Assembly (NCBI GenBank): GCA_964643145.1
Contig: CAZXPG010000033.1
Coordinates: 1 to 21,680 of the forward strand
Length of the DNA stretch: 21,680 nucleotides
Direction of reading: 5' to 3'
Origin: CAZXPG01 sp964643145
Lineage (GTDB): Bacteria > Pseudomonadota > Alphaproteobacteria > Rickettsiales > Arcanibacteraceae
Within the stretch, counting starts at the first letter, position 1; the number at the start of each line of letters is the position of its first letter. This document shows positions 6,965 to 14,274 of this stretch, piece by piece. Under the pieces are notes generated by a model. That model did not search any database. It worked only from the letters and a program-made list of their open reading frames with translations, and was not told the origin of the DNA. A program made the translations under genes and the position numbers.

Positions 6965-8152
6965 ATGGAAAATTTCGCTTTAAAAAATGTTTTTGATGAT
7001 GTCATTACACAGGATGATGTTTCAGCTATTAGTCCTAAGGTACAACAGTTCCTAGAGACACACGAGTTACCAAGCCCATGTTTGGTTATTGATATGGATG
7101 TCGTGGCAGCTAATTTCAGTGCTATTACACGCGCCCTTCCCTTTGCTAATTGTTATTATGCCGTAAAATCAAATCCGGCTACCCCTGTTATCCACTATTT
7201 AGTGAATAATGGCGCGTGTTTTGATGCAGCAAGCATTAATGAAATTAATCATTGCCTGTCGTTGGGCGCAAAACCTGAACATATTTTGTTCGGTAACACC
7301 ATTAAAAAACAGAGCGAAATTGTGGAGGCCTATAACAAAGGGATTAGGCATTTCACCTGTGACAGTATGCAGGAAATTGATAAGTTAAGCGAATATGCGC
7401 CAGGTTCTAAGGTGTTTTGCCGTATCCGCACCAGCGGTAATGGTGCTGCCTGGCCGCTATCTAAGAAATTCGGCTGTCGGGTAGAGTTGGCGGTAGAACT
7501 TATGATACGGGCAAAAACGCAGGGGCTTGTTCCTTACGGCATTTCGTTTCATGTTGGTTCACAACAGCTTCTTACCAGTGCCTATGATGAGGCAATTTCT
7601 GAAGCATCTATTATCTTTAAAATCCTTGCCACACAAGGCATCAAGCTTGAAGCACTTGATATTGGCGGTGGTTTCCCTTGTGAATATCGTTCGGCTGTTC
7701 CCTCTATTGAAGCCTATGGCCAGGCCGTAAGGAACGCGCTTGATACCCATTTTGGCGATGATGTGCCAAGCAAAATTATCATGGAGCCTGGTCGTTTTAT
7801 GACAGCCAGTGCCGGGGTGTTGCAGGCGGAAGTCATTCTGGTATCCTATCACAAGGAAAGTGCGCGGCGTTGGGTGTATCTGGATATTGGCAAATATAGC
7901 GGGCTTGCTGAAACCGAGGCCATCCAGTATCCGGTGCTAACCGATAAAGACGGGGAAGCGACAGGCCGCGTGACACTTGCTGGGCCCACCTGTGATAGTA
8001 CTGATATTATTTATGAAAAATCAGAATATTACCTTCCCCTATCGCTCACCAGTGGAGATAAAATCTATTTCCTGAATACCGGTGCTTACACCACCACCTA
8101 TGCTTCCGTTGCCTTTAACGGTTTTGCACCGCTGAAGGATTATTATATTTAA
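6965..8152 (+). CDS. Ornithine/lysine decarboxylase, fold III PLP enzyme
   Basis: A 395-residue alanine-racemase-fold, PLP-dependent decarboxylase of the ODC/DAPDC/CANSDC superfamily, most like alphaproteobacterial ornithine or lysine/ornithine decarboxylases; it would make putrescine and/or cadaverine in the cytosol. Key residues are present: the PLP lysine Lys68 (YYAVKSNP), His196 in FHVGSQ, the phosphate-binding GGG (234-236), EPGR (274-277) and the catalytic Cys343-Asp344 in GPTCDSTD. The C-terminal YTTTYASVAFNGF is typical. A diaminopimelate or carboxynorspermidine decarboxylase is less likely because CDSTD rather than CESGD follows GPTC. Expression is probably set by the long leader (6730-6964), and a strong terminator follows directly. 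Confidence 0.9.
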   Translation: MENFALKNVFDDVITQDDVSAISPKVQQFLETHELPSPCLVIDMDVVAANFSAITRALPFANCYYAVKSNPATPVIHYLVNNGACFDAASINEINHCLSLGAKPEHILFGNTIKKQSEIVEAYNKGIRHFTCDSMQEIDKLSEYAPGSKVFCRIRTSGNGAAWPLSKKFGCRVELAVELMIRAKTQGLVPYGISFHVGSQQLLTSAYDEAISEASIIFKILATQGIKLEALDIGGGFPCEYRSAVPSIEAYGQAVRNALDTHFGDDVPSKIIMEPGRFMTASAGVLQAEVILVSYHKESARRWVYLDIGKYSGLAETEAIQYPVLTDKDGEATGRVTLAGPTCDSTDIIYEKSEYYLPLSLTSGDKIYFLNTGAYTTTYASVAFNGFAPLKDYYI

Positions 8153-8159
8153 TGTTTAT

Positions 8160-8205
8160 AAAACAGCCGCTTATAGATTTTATCTATAGGCGGCTGTTTT
8201 CTTCC
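8160..8205 (+). terminator. Intrinsic terminator behind the decarboxylase
   Basis: AAAACAGCCGCTTATAGAT (8160-8178) pairs with ATCTATAGGCGGCTGTTTT (8182-8200) around TTT, with one G-U pair, followed by the T-rich CTTCCTTCTT. It starts eight bases after the decarboxylase stop and ends about 11 bases before the chosen prmC start, so prmC transcription from the decarboxylase promoter would need read-through. Confidence 0.88.
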
Positions 8206-8211
8206 TTCTTC

Positions 8212-9066
8212 ATGATAACACTCCAACTCGCACTTATTGAAGCCAGGCAAATATTAAAAACGGCGGGAATCAGTAGCTATCTACTTGATAGCAGAATTTT
8301 GCTTGAATATGTAACAGGTAAAACACGGGAATTTATTACTGGATACCCTGAAACCCCCCTTGCCTTTGACGATGCAAAAACCTACCAAATCCTTATTGCA
8401 CGGCGCGCTGCCCATGAACCGGTATCGCATTTAACGGGAAAACGAGAATTTTGGGGAAGAGAATTTAACGTTACCGCCGATACGCTTGACCCACGCCCCG
8501 ATAGCGAAACACTGATTGAACAGGCACTGAACTATTTCCCTGATCGCGCGGCTCCCTTACGTATCCTAGATTTAGGCACAGGCACTGGCTGTCTGCTCCT
8601 CACTTTGCTTGCTGAATTTCCACATGCTACCGGCATTGGGGTCGATAGGCATTTTCCTGCCTTGAAAGTGGCATATCGCAATAGCTACAACTTAGCACTT
8701 GAAAAAAGGGGGCGTTTTATTTTAGAGTATTGGGGAAGTGGGATTGATGGAACGTTTGATCTAATCATCAGCAATCCCCCATACATCAAAAGTGCTGATT
8801 TAACCGTATTACAGCCGGAAGTTTTCCTGTATGAACCACATATTGCGCTAGAAGGCGGCATGGATGGGTTGGTGTGTTATCATGCCCTAATGCCAGATAT
8901 TAGCCGTTTGCTTGCAGAGGATGGCTATGCCGTCCTCGAATTTGGTTGCGGCCAGGAAAATGCATTATCAGAAATATTAGTGACGCACCATTTGCAACCT
9001 TTATCATACGGCAAGGATCTTGCCGGTATTACACGTTGTGTGGTAGCGCAAAAATTTAAGGAATAA
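8212..9066 (+). CDS. prmC: PrmC, release factor glutamine methyltransferase
   Basis: A SAM-dependent N5-glutamine methyltransferase (284 residues) that methylates the GGQ glutamine of release factors 1 and 2. Visible motifs are the N-terminal helical domain with LDSRILLEYVTG (25-36), HLTGKREFWG (73-82), PRPDSE (94-99; usually PRPET/DTE), the SAM loop LGTGTG (121-126) and the catalytic NPPY (188-191). The frame is open from an ATG at 8152 that overlaps the decarboxylase stop as TAATG, but the extra 20 residues would be encoded by the terminator hairpin and do not belong to the family, so I start at 8212. No Shine-Dalgarno sequence precedes it. The DUF4167 gene follows after 17 bases. Confidence 0.9.
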   Translation: MITLQLALIEARQILKTAGISSYLLDSRILLEYVTGKTREFITGYPETPLAFDDAKTYQILIARRAAHEPVSHLTGKREFWGREFNVTADTLDPRPDSETLIEQALNYFPDRAAPLRILDLGTGTGCLLLTLLAEFPHATGIGVDRHFPALKVAYRNSYNLALEKRGRFILEYWGSGIDGTFDLIISNPPYIKSADLTVLQPEVFLYEPHIALEGGMDGLVCYHALMPDISRLLAEDGYAVLEFGCGQENALSEILVTHHLQPLSYGKDLAGITRCVVAQKFKE

Positions 9067-9083
9067 TTGAAAGAGCCAGCTTC

Positions 9084-9497
9084 ATGAACCAAGTAAAACC
9101 AAAACGTAAAATTACCCGCAATGGCAAGACGCATTCCGCCAGAAGAAACAATTATAAACGAACAGGGGGCGAGGCAGAAGCAGCGGTAGGCGTAGGAAGT
9201 AAACCCTACCAGAAAGCTGTACAACTGCGGGATAAATACCGCGAATTAGCAAGGGAAGCATTAGTTTCCGGCGACCGTGTCACCGCTGAGGGGCACTATC
9301 AATATGCAGATCATTATAACCGCATTATTAACGCCGCTCACGAGATAGAAGAGGAAAGAAGCAACCATACTACCAAAGACAAGCACCCAGAACCTGCTGC
9401 TGTCAGGTTAGAAATGGCTGAGTTACCAGCCAATGCACAAGATGATGAGAGAGCAATACCGTCAGTGTCTCACATGAATAGTAGCGATTTGCTTTAG
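9084..9497 (+). CDS. DUF4167 domain protein
   Basis: A 137-residue protein with a strongly basic start (KPKRKITRNGK...ARRNNYKR, 5-26), followed by the DUF4167 core YQKAVQLRDKYRELAREALVSGDRVTAEGHYQYADHYNRII (about 42-82) and a hydrophilic, probably disordered tail. This family is largely restricted to Alphaproteobacteria and is characteristically encoded behind prmC, as here. Its function is not established; the basic N-terminus suggests nucleic-acid or ribosome association, which is inference. It is in an operon with prmC, and the LRR gene starts 22 bases after it. Confidence 0.88.
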   Translation: MNQVKPKRKITRNGKTHSARRNNYKRTGGEAEAAVGVGSKPYQKAVQLRDKYRELAREALVSGDRVTAEGHYQYADHYNRIINAAHEIEEERSNHTTKDKHPEPAAVRLEMAELPANAQDDERAIPSVSHMNSSDLL

Positions 9498-9519
9498 CTT
9501 TCCGCCCTTAGAGGGAACC

Positions 9520-10233
9520 ATGTTTGAGGCATCCAAAACACCAGCAACCTTCTCTACGGTAGAGGAGCTTATACAGGCTGCAACACAGCGAGGCAGTAAG
9601 GACGTTAAGCTAGTGCTCCCTATTGAGGTGCGCAACCATCCCGACATATTACGTTATACTATGAGGCTACTTGCATGTTTTCTGAAAGATTCACGTTGTA
9701 TGGTGGAAATGCTTGATATTTCAGGCAATAATATTGGCCTTATAGGCACGAAAGATATCCGCGAGGCCTTACCCTTTAATCAAACATTACGACGACTGGA
9801 TATTTCACGGAATCAATTGGGTAGCGAAGAGGTGGGGTTAATAGCCGATAGCCTGTCTGGCCCCATGGGCAACCAGACCCTCACCGATTTACATATCGCC
9901 GGAAATATTGCTTCTGATGCCGATAATAAGGCCTATGCCGAAGCGATGCTGGCCCAAATGTTAAAAACCCATCGGCTGGAGGCACTCAATATCCAAGATA
10001 CGACGCTTGGCAATTACGATCTGTTAGTGGCCGCAGTGAAAGAAAATACCTCCATTTGCACGTTAGTTATTGATGATGAGAATTTCTCCCCCGAAGATAT
10101 CGCCATACTCAATAGCCACATCGAAGCAAACCAACGCAACAAACCGAAATTTGTAAAACTGGTGAAACGTAGTAAAAGCGCACATCATCACAGCAGGAAC
10201 AAGGGGGGGGCTACACCCTCTCCAACACGGTAG
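9520..10233 (+). CDS. Leucine-rich repeat protein, ribonuclease-inhibitor-like
   Basis: A 237-residue protein with about four or five LRR units of 26-31 residues: LDISGNNIG (65-73), LRRLDISRNQLG (90-101), LTDLHIAGNI (121-130), LEALNIQDTTLG (153-164) and a weaker ICTLVIDDENFS (179-190). The long units with LDISxNxLG and a helical half resemble eukaryotic RI/NOD/tropomodulin-type repeats. There is no signal peptide and no membrane segment, so it is cytosolic or delivered by a specialised secretion system. The tail is basic (VKLVKRSKSAHHHSR). GAGGGA lies about seven bases before the ATG. The end overlaps the thiolase gene by 23 bases, next to a run of eight G. Function unknown; protein-protein binding is the safest reading. 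Confidence 0.78.
   Translation: MFEASKTPATFSTVEELIQAATQRGSKDVKLVLPIEVRNHPDILRYTMRLLACFLKDSRCMVEMLDISGNNIGLIGTKDIREALPFNQTLRRLDISRNQLGSEEVGLIADSLSGPMGNQTLTDLHIAGNIASDADNKAYAEAMLAQMLKTHRLEALNIQDTTLGNYDLLVAAVKENTSICTLVIDDENFSPEDIAILNSHIEANQRNKPKFVKLVKRSKSAHHHSRNKGGATPSPTR
10203..10210 (+). repeat. G8 homopolymer near the 3' end of the LRR gene
   Basis: Eight consecutive G within codons for NKGGA of the LRR protein, directly beside the thiolase stop codon (10211-10213 on the minus strand). Loss of one G would replace the last few LRR residues and extend the frame by several dozen codons into thiolase antisense. It would not touch the thiolase frame. Confidence 0.8.
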
Positions 10234-11335
10234 CAATTCCCTGCCCGCCACCGATACATTGTGTGGCCAGGGCGTAACGTTTACCTTCCCTTACCAGCAA
10301 ACTGGCCGCTTTACCGGTGATCCGCGCCCCTGTTGCGCCAAGCGGGTGGCCAAGCGCAATAGCACCACCATCAATATTAACCTTCTGCTTATCTAACCCT
10401 AGTTCCTGAATGCACGCAAGTGCTTGTGAGGCAAAAGCTTCATTTAACTCGATAATATCAAGGTCAGCTACCGCAATAGCAGCCCGCTCAACTGCTTTAC
10501 GGGTGGCGGCAACAGGCCCCATCCCCATTATTTCTGGCGCACATCCGGCCACTGCCATAGAGACAATGCGTGCCATTTTGGGCAAGCCATGAGCATCGGC
10601 ATAGTTCTCAGAACACACCAGCACCGCTGCCGCTCCATCGGTCAATGGGCTGGAGGTGGCGGCAGTTACCGTGCCTTTCACCTCAAAGGCAGGGGCAAGC
10701 GAGACCATAGCATCAAGCGTACTATCAGAGCGGATACAACCATCTTCCTGCACACCGGCAAGCATAATGCACTCTTCTGCAAAATAGCCATTATTTGCCG
10801 CAAATACTGCCTTTTGTTGGCTTTCCAAGGCAAATTTTTCCTGCACCTTACGAGAAATATCATAGCGGCGTGCGACGTTTTCGGCAGTAATGCCCATAGC
10901 TTCATAGGCTTCAGGATAGCGGGAGAACAGAACGGGATTAGGCATAGGCGTGAACCCCACCATTGGCACGCGGCTCATCGATTCTACTCCTGCCGCAATA
11001 AATACCTCCCCTGCCCCCGCCGCTATGGCACCTGCCGCCATATGAATTGCTTGCATCGAAGAACCGCAGAAACGGTTAACAGTTGCTCCTGCCACCGTGA
11101 TAGGAAGCCCTGCCAGGAACACTGCAAGCCGCGCAATATTCAAGCCCTGCTCCCCTTCAGGGAAAGCACACCCCACCAGCACATCCTCAATATCATCGGG
11201 TATCACTCCCGTTTTTTGTACCAGCGCCTTCATCACGTCTGCCAGCATATCATCGGGGCGCACACGGCTTAGCCCTCCTTTATAGGCAAGGGTGAAAGGC
11301 GAACGGACATAAGCCGAAATAACAGCATGAGACAT
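10211..11335 (-). CDS. Acetyl-CoA C-acyltransferase (FadA-type thiolase)
   Basis: A 374-residue thiolase that cleaves 3-ketoacyl-CoA to acetyl-CoA and a shortened acyl-CoA. The nucleophilic Cys lies in VNRFCGSSMQAIH (about residue 89), the catalytic His in GGAIALGHPLGATGAR, and the second Cys in CIGGGQG near the end. NRFCGSSMQ matches the FadA branch better than the PhaA/AtoB type (which has NQVCGSG), so beta-oxidation is more likely than polyhydroxybutyrate synthesis. The usual FadB partner is not adjacent. AGGTG precedes the ATG by six bases. It is convergent with the LRR gene and divergent from the DAHP synthase. Confidence 0.9.
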   Translation of the reverse strand: MSHAVISAYVRSPFTLAYKGGLSRVRPDDMLADVMKALVQKTGVIPDDIEDVLVGCAFPEGEQGLNIARLAVFLAGLPITVAGATVNRFCGSSMQAIHMAAGAIAAGAGEVFIAAGVESMSRVPMVGFTPMPNPVLFSRYPEAYEAMGITAENVARRYDISRKVQEKFALESQQKAVFAANNGYFAEECIMLAGVQEDGCIRSDSTLDAMVSLAPAFEVKGTVTAATSSPLTDGAAAVLVCSENYADAHGLPKMARIVSMAVAGCAPEIMGMGPVAATRKAVERAAIAVADLDIIELNEAFASQALACIQELGLDKQKVNIDGGAIALGHPLGATGARITGKAASLLVREGKRYALATQCIGGGQGIATVLERV

Positions 11336-11430
11336 AACAGCACCTACTCATCAAGGGTTATCTCTCCCCATCCTACCATAAACCATTCTGCGAAGCGAAT
11401 ATATTTCCTGCTTATAAACAAAATTTAACT

Positions 11431-11459
11431 TTGCAGTACGGTAACATCCGTTATATACT
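11431..11459 (+). promoter_or_regulatory. Predicted sigma-70 promoter of the DAHP synthase operon
   Basis: TTGCAG (11431-11436), 17 bases, TATACT (11454-11459). Transcription would begin near 11466, so the perfect palindrome at 11492-11536 would lie in the 5' untranslated region and not over the promoter. Confidence 0.6.
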
Positions 11460-11491
11460 GCTGGCAAAATAACGCTTACCGCAATATTACA

Positions 11492-11536
11492 TAACCTCAG
11501 TTTTGGATAAGCCTAGCTTATCCAAAACTGAGGTTA
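11492..11536. repeat. Palindromic repeat, copy 3 (perfect 21-bp arms)
   Basis: The best copy of the family. The left arm is 11492-11512, ending CAGTTTTGGATAAGC; the spacer is CTA (11513-11515); the right arm is 11516-11536, beginning GCTTATCCAAAACTG and ending AGGTTA. All 21 positions pair. It ends 12 bases before the DAHP synthase ATG. If transcribed from the predicted promoter it would form a very stable hairpin next to the ribosome-binding site. There is no T-run behind it, so it is not an ordinary terminator. Confidence 0.95.
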
Positions 11537-11548
11537 CATACAGGTTTT

Positions 11549-12904
11549 ATGACTACAACGACCACCCCCTGGGCCACCGATAGTTGGCGCGCCCTGCCGA
11601 TTAAGCAACAGCCTGAATATCAAGATCAGCATAGGCTTCAAGCTGCCTGTGCAGAACTACAAAAAATGCCTCCGCTGATTTTCCCGCGTGAGGCAGAAAG
11701 ATTGCATAGTCAACTAGCTTCTGTAGCAGAAGGTAAGGCATTTCTGTTGCAAGGCGGCGATTGTGCCGAAAGTTTTGCGGAGTTCAGCGATGCCAATCTG
11801 CGCAGCTTCTTCCGCGTGATCCTGCAAATGACCGTTGCGCTGATGTATGGAGCCGGAAAGCCAGTGGTAAAAGTGGGGCGTATTGCTGGGCAGTTCTCCA
11901 AACCCCGCTCTGAGCCAACCGAAACCGAGAATGGCGTATCGCTGCCAAGCTATCGGGGTGATATGGTGAACGGTATGGAATTCTCATCCGAAGCCCGCAC
12001 TCCTGACCCTAATCGGTTGATTAAAGCCTATAACCAGGCAGCGGCTACACTAAACTATCTGCGTTCCCTGGCCAAAGGCGGCTATGCTTCTCTACATAGC
12101 ATCAATCAGTGGAATATGGACTTCATCGCGCATTCCCCGCAAGGTAAGCGTTTCCAAGATATTGCCAACCGCATTAATGAATGCCTTTCTTTTATTGAGG
12201 CCTGTGGCCTGCCGATGGAAGAAATGGAACAACTGCGGGATGCCAGTTTTTTCACCTCGCATGAGGCACTGCTTCTTGATTATGAAGAGTCACTCACGCG
12301 CTTTGATACAGAATCGGGTAAATATTACGATGGTTCAGCCCATATGTTATGGATTGGTGACCGTACGCGTGATTTAGACGGTGCGCATGTCGAATTTATG
12401 CGAGGCATTGCCAACCCAATTGGGGTAAAAGTGGGGCCATCCTCAACGCCAGAGGGGCTGATTGCCCTGATTGATGCCCTCAATCCTGATAATATCCCAG
12501 GCAGGCTGACGCTCATCTGCCGGATGGGGGCTGATAAGATTGAAAAACTCCTGCCGCCATTAGTGGAACGGGTGAAACAGGAAGGACGTATCGTTGTATG
12601 GTCATGCGATCCGATGCATGGTAATACGGTAAAATCGCCAAGTGGTTATAAAACTCGCCCCTTTAATCAGATATTATCGGAAGTGCGCGGCTTTTTTGCT
12701 ATTCATCAGGGGTGTGGAACCTATGCAGGCGGTGTGCATTTTGAAATGACTGGCCAAGATGTCACTGAATGTATTGGCGGGGCGCAGGCTATTTCCGAAC
12801 TTAATCTGCGTGACCGTTACCACACCCATTGCGACCCACGGTTAAATGCCTCGCAAAGCCTGGAGCTTGCTTTCCTTATTTCTGAAGAACTACGTAAAAA
12901 TTAA
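11549..12904 (+). CDS. Class II 3-deoxy-7-phosphoheptulonate (DAHP) synthase
   Basis: A 451-residue class II (plant-type) DAHP synthase that condenses phosphoenolpyruvate with erythrose 4-phosphate in the first step of the shikimate pathway. Class-specific motifs include LLQGGDCAESF with the metal-ligand Cys72, VKVGRIAGQFSKPRS (107-121), SYRGDMVNG (134-142), and later CDPMHGNT and GTYAGGVHFEMTGQDVTECIGG with further metal ligands. Length is normal for the class. The start is weakly supported: AGG lies seven to five bases before the ATG, directly behind the palindrome. The phasin gene follows after 21 bases and ispH after that, so the three probably share one transcript. Confidence 0.95.
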   Translation: MTTTTTPWATDSWRALPIKQQPEYQDQHRLQAACAELQKMPPLIFPREAERLHSQLASVAEGKAFLLQGGDCAESFAEFSDANLRSFFRVILQMTVALMYGAGKPVVKVGRIAGQFSKPRSEPTETENGVSLPSYRGDMVNGMEFSSEARTPDPNRLIKAYNQAAATLNYLRSLAKGGYASLHSINQWNMDFIAHSPQGKRFQDIANRINECLSFIEACGLPMEEMEQLRDASFFTSHEALLLDYEESLTRFDTESGKYYDGSAHMLWIGDRTRDLDGAHVEFMRGIANPIGVKVGPSSTPEGLIALIDALNPDNIPGRLTLICRMGADKIEKLLPPLVERVKQEGRIVVWSCDPMHGNTVKSPSGYKTRPFNQILSEVRGFFAIHQGCGTYAGGVHFEMTGQDVTECIGGAQAISELNLRDRYHTHCDPRLNASQSLELAFLISEELRKN

Positions 12905-12925
12905 CGGCTATTTCATGGGTATATC

Positions 12926-13315
12926 ATGACACAAGACACTTCTCCTAGTTCCTCCCCATCAGCAACTGCTTCCACCTCGAAAACACGAAAGAGGCAAAGA
13001 CCAGAAACATTCGCTGCTCCCCAAAAAGAGCAACAAGAAGCAGTAACAAACACTGAACGTCTCTTTAGCCAGCAGGCGGAAGGCCTCCATACAGCCCTGG
13101 CGCAGCAGGGCCATGCACTATTTGCCGAAAATATTAAGCTTTCTAAGGATTTTTTCTCGTGCAAGACGGTGAATGATTTACTGGATCTACAGGCGCGTAT
13201 TCTCCATTTAAACAGCACCGCATATCTAAAAGGAGTGCTGCAACTCACCGGCTCGCTGTACCCCGACAAACAGGCCACCGCCACCGATTCACGTAAAGAC
13301 ACTAATAACGCGTAG
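12926..13315 (+). CDS. Phasin-like protein (Phasin_2 family)
   Basis: A 129-residue protein with a low-complexity Ser/Thr-rich start (2-22) and a helical phasin region from about 38 to 112 that contains ALFAENIKLSKDFFSCKTVN, followed by DLLDLQARIL. Phasins coat polyhydroxyalkanoate granules; in many alphaproteobacteria, paralogues occur without a clear granule role. No PHA synthase is in the window. It lies between the DAHP synthase (21 bases) and ispH (14 bases), an odd metabolic pairing that may reflect only shared transcription. Confidence 0.75.
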   Translation: MTQDTSPSSSPSATASTSKTRKRQRPETFAAPQKEQQEAVTNTERLFSQQAEGLHTALAQQGHALFAENIKLSKDFFSCKTVNDLLDLQARILHLNSTAYLKGVLQLTGSLYPDKQATATDSRKDTNNA

Positions 13316-13329
13316 CAAGAACGATCCCT

Positions 13330-14274
13330 ATGCCTGATTCCACTTCTCCCCTTCGTGTTATTCTGGCACAACCGCGTGGTTTCTGCGCCGGTGTGGAGCG
13401 GGCTGTCGAGATTGTTGAACGGGCACTGCAAAAATATGGTGCGCCCGTCTATGTGCGCCATGAAATTGTACATAACAAATATGTAGTGGATGATTTGCGT
13501 AATAAGGGGGCTATTTTTGTCCATGAACTTGATGAAATCCCTGAAGGTGCAACCACCATTTTCAGTGCCCATGGCGTTGCTGAATCGGTTGAAAACGCTG
13601 CAAAACTACGCGGGCTTCCTGTGATTGATGCCACCTGCCCTTTAGTCACCAAAGTGCATAAAGAAGCCCAACAGAGTGAGGCGGCCGGTAAACAAGTAAT
13701 ACTGATTGGCCATAAAGGCCACCCCGAAGTGGAAGGCACATCAGGTCGTATCAAAAGTGAGGTCACGCTGGTTTCAAGCGTCGAGGATGTCGATAACATC
13801 ACAGTGCGTGACCCCTCTAAACTCGCCTATGTTACCCAGACCACTCTAAGTGTTGATGATACTGCCCATATTATTGCTCGGCTGCAAGCACGGTTCCCGG
13901 CAATTACCGGCCCCAATCTGCGCGATATCTGTTATGCTACCCAAAACCGCCAGAATGCCGTGCGAGAACTGGCACAAATGGTTGATATGTTGCTGGTTAT
14001 TGGCGCGGTGAACAGTTCTAACTCCAACCGGCTGCGCGATCTGGGAACGGAAATGGGTAAAACATCTTACCTGATTAATGGTGCCGATGATATTAGCCCT
14101 ATATGGCTTGCCGATGTCACTACCATCGGCATCACCGCCGGTGCCTCCGCCCCCGAACTGTTGGTTGATGAGGTGATTGCCCGCTTAAAAGCACTGCGCC
14201 CTGTTAGCATTGAAACCATGAACGGCGTGAAAGAGCGCACAAAATTTAAACTACCTATTGAAGTAGCCGATTAA
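13330..14274 (+). CDS. ispH: IspH, 4-hydroxy-3-methylbut-2-enyl diphosphate reductase
   Basis: A 314-residue Fe-S enzyme that makes IPP and DMAPP in the last step of the MEP isoprenoid pathway. The three cluster cysteines are visible: Cys19 in PRGFCAGV, Cys103 in DATCPLVTKVH and Cys201 in DICYATQNRQ. Substrate-binding residues include His48 (HEIVHNKYV), His81 (SAHGV), His131 (GHKGHPEVEGT) and the serine-asparagine patch NSSNSNRL. It is the last gene of the apparent DAHP synthase-phasin-ispH unit. Its TAA (14272-14274) overlaps the TAA of the convergent HAD gene in the four bases TTAA. Confidence 0.97.
   Translation: MPDSTSPLRVILAQPRGFCAGVERAVEIVERALQKYGAPVYVRHEIVHNKYVVDDLRNKGAIFVHELDEIPEGATTIFSAHGVAESVENAAKLRGLPVIDATCPLVTKVHKEAQQSEAAGKQVILIGHKGHPEVEGTSGRIKSEVTLVSSVEDVDNITVRDPSKLAYVTQTTLSVDDTAHIIARLQARFPAITGPNLRDICYATQNRQNAVRELAQMVDMLLVIGAVNSSNSNRLRDLGTEMGKTSYLINGADDISPIWLADVTTIGITAGASAPELLVDEVIARLKALRPVSIETMNGVKERTKFKLPIEVAD

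Noticed and set aside
8152..8211. N-terminal extension of PrmC starting at the TAATG overlap with the decarboxylase
   Set aside because: These codons lie in a textbook terminator hairpin and the residues do not match the PrmC family, whose first helix begins at the ATG at 8212.
10211..11335. PhaA-type biosynthetic thiolase linked to the nearby phasin
   Set aside because: The active-site context NRFCGSSMQ matches the FadA branch rather than PhaA, and no phaB or phaC lies nearby.
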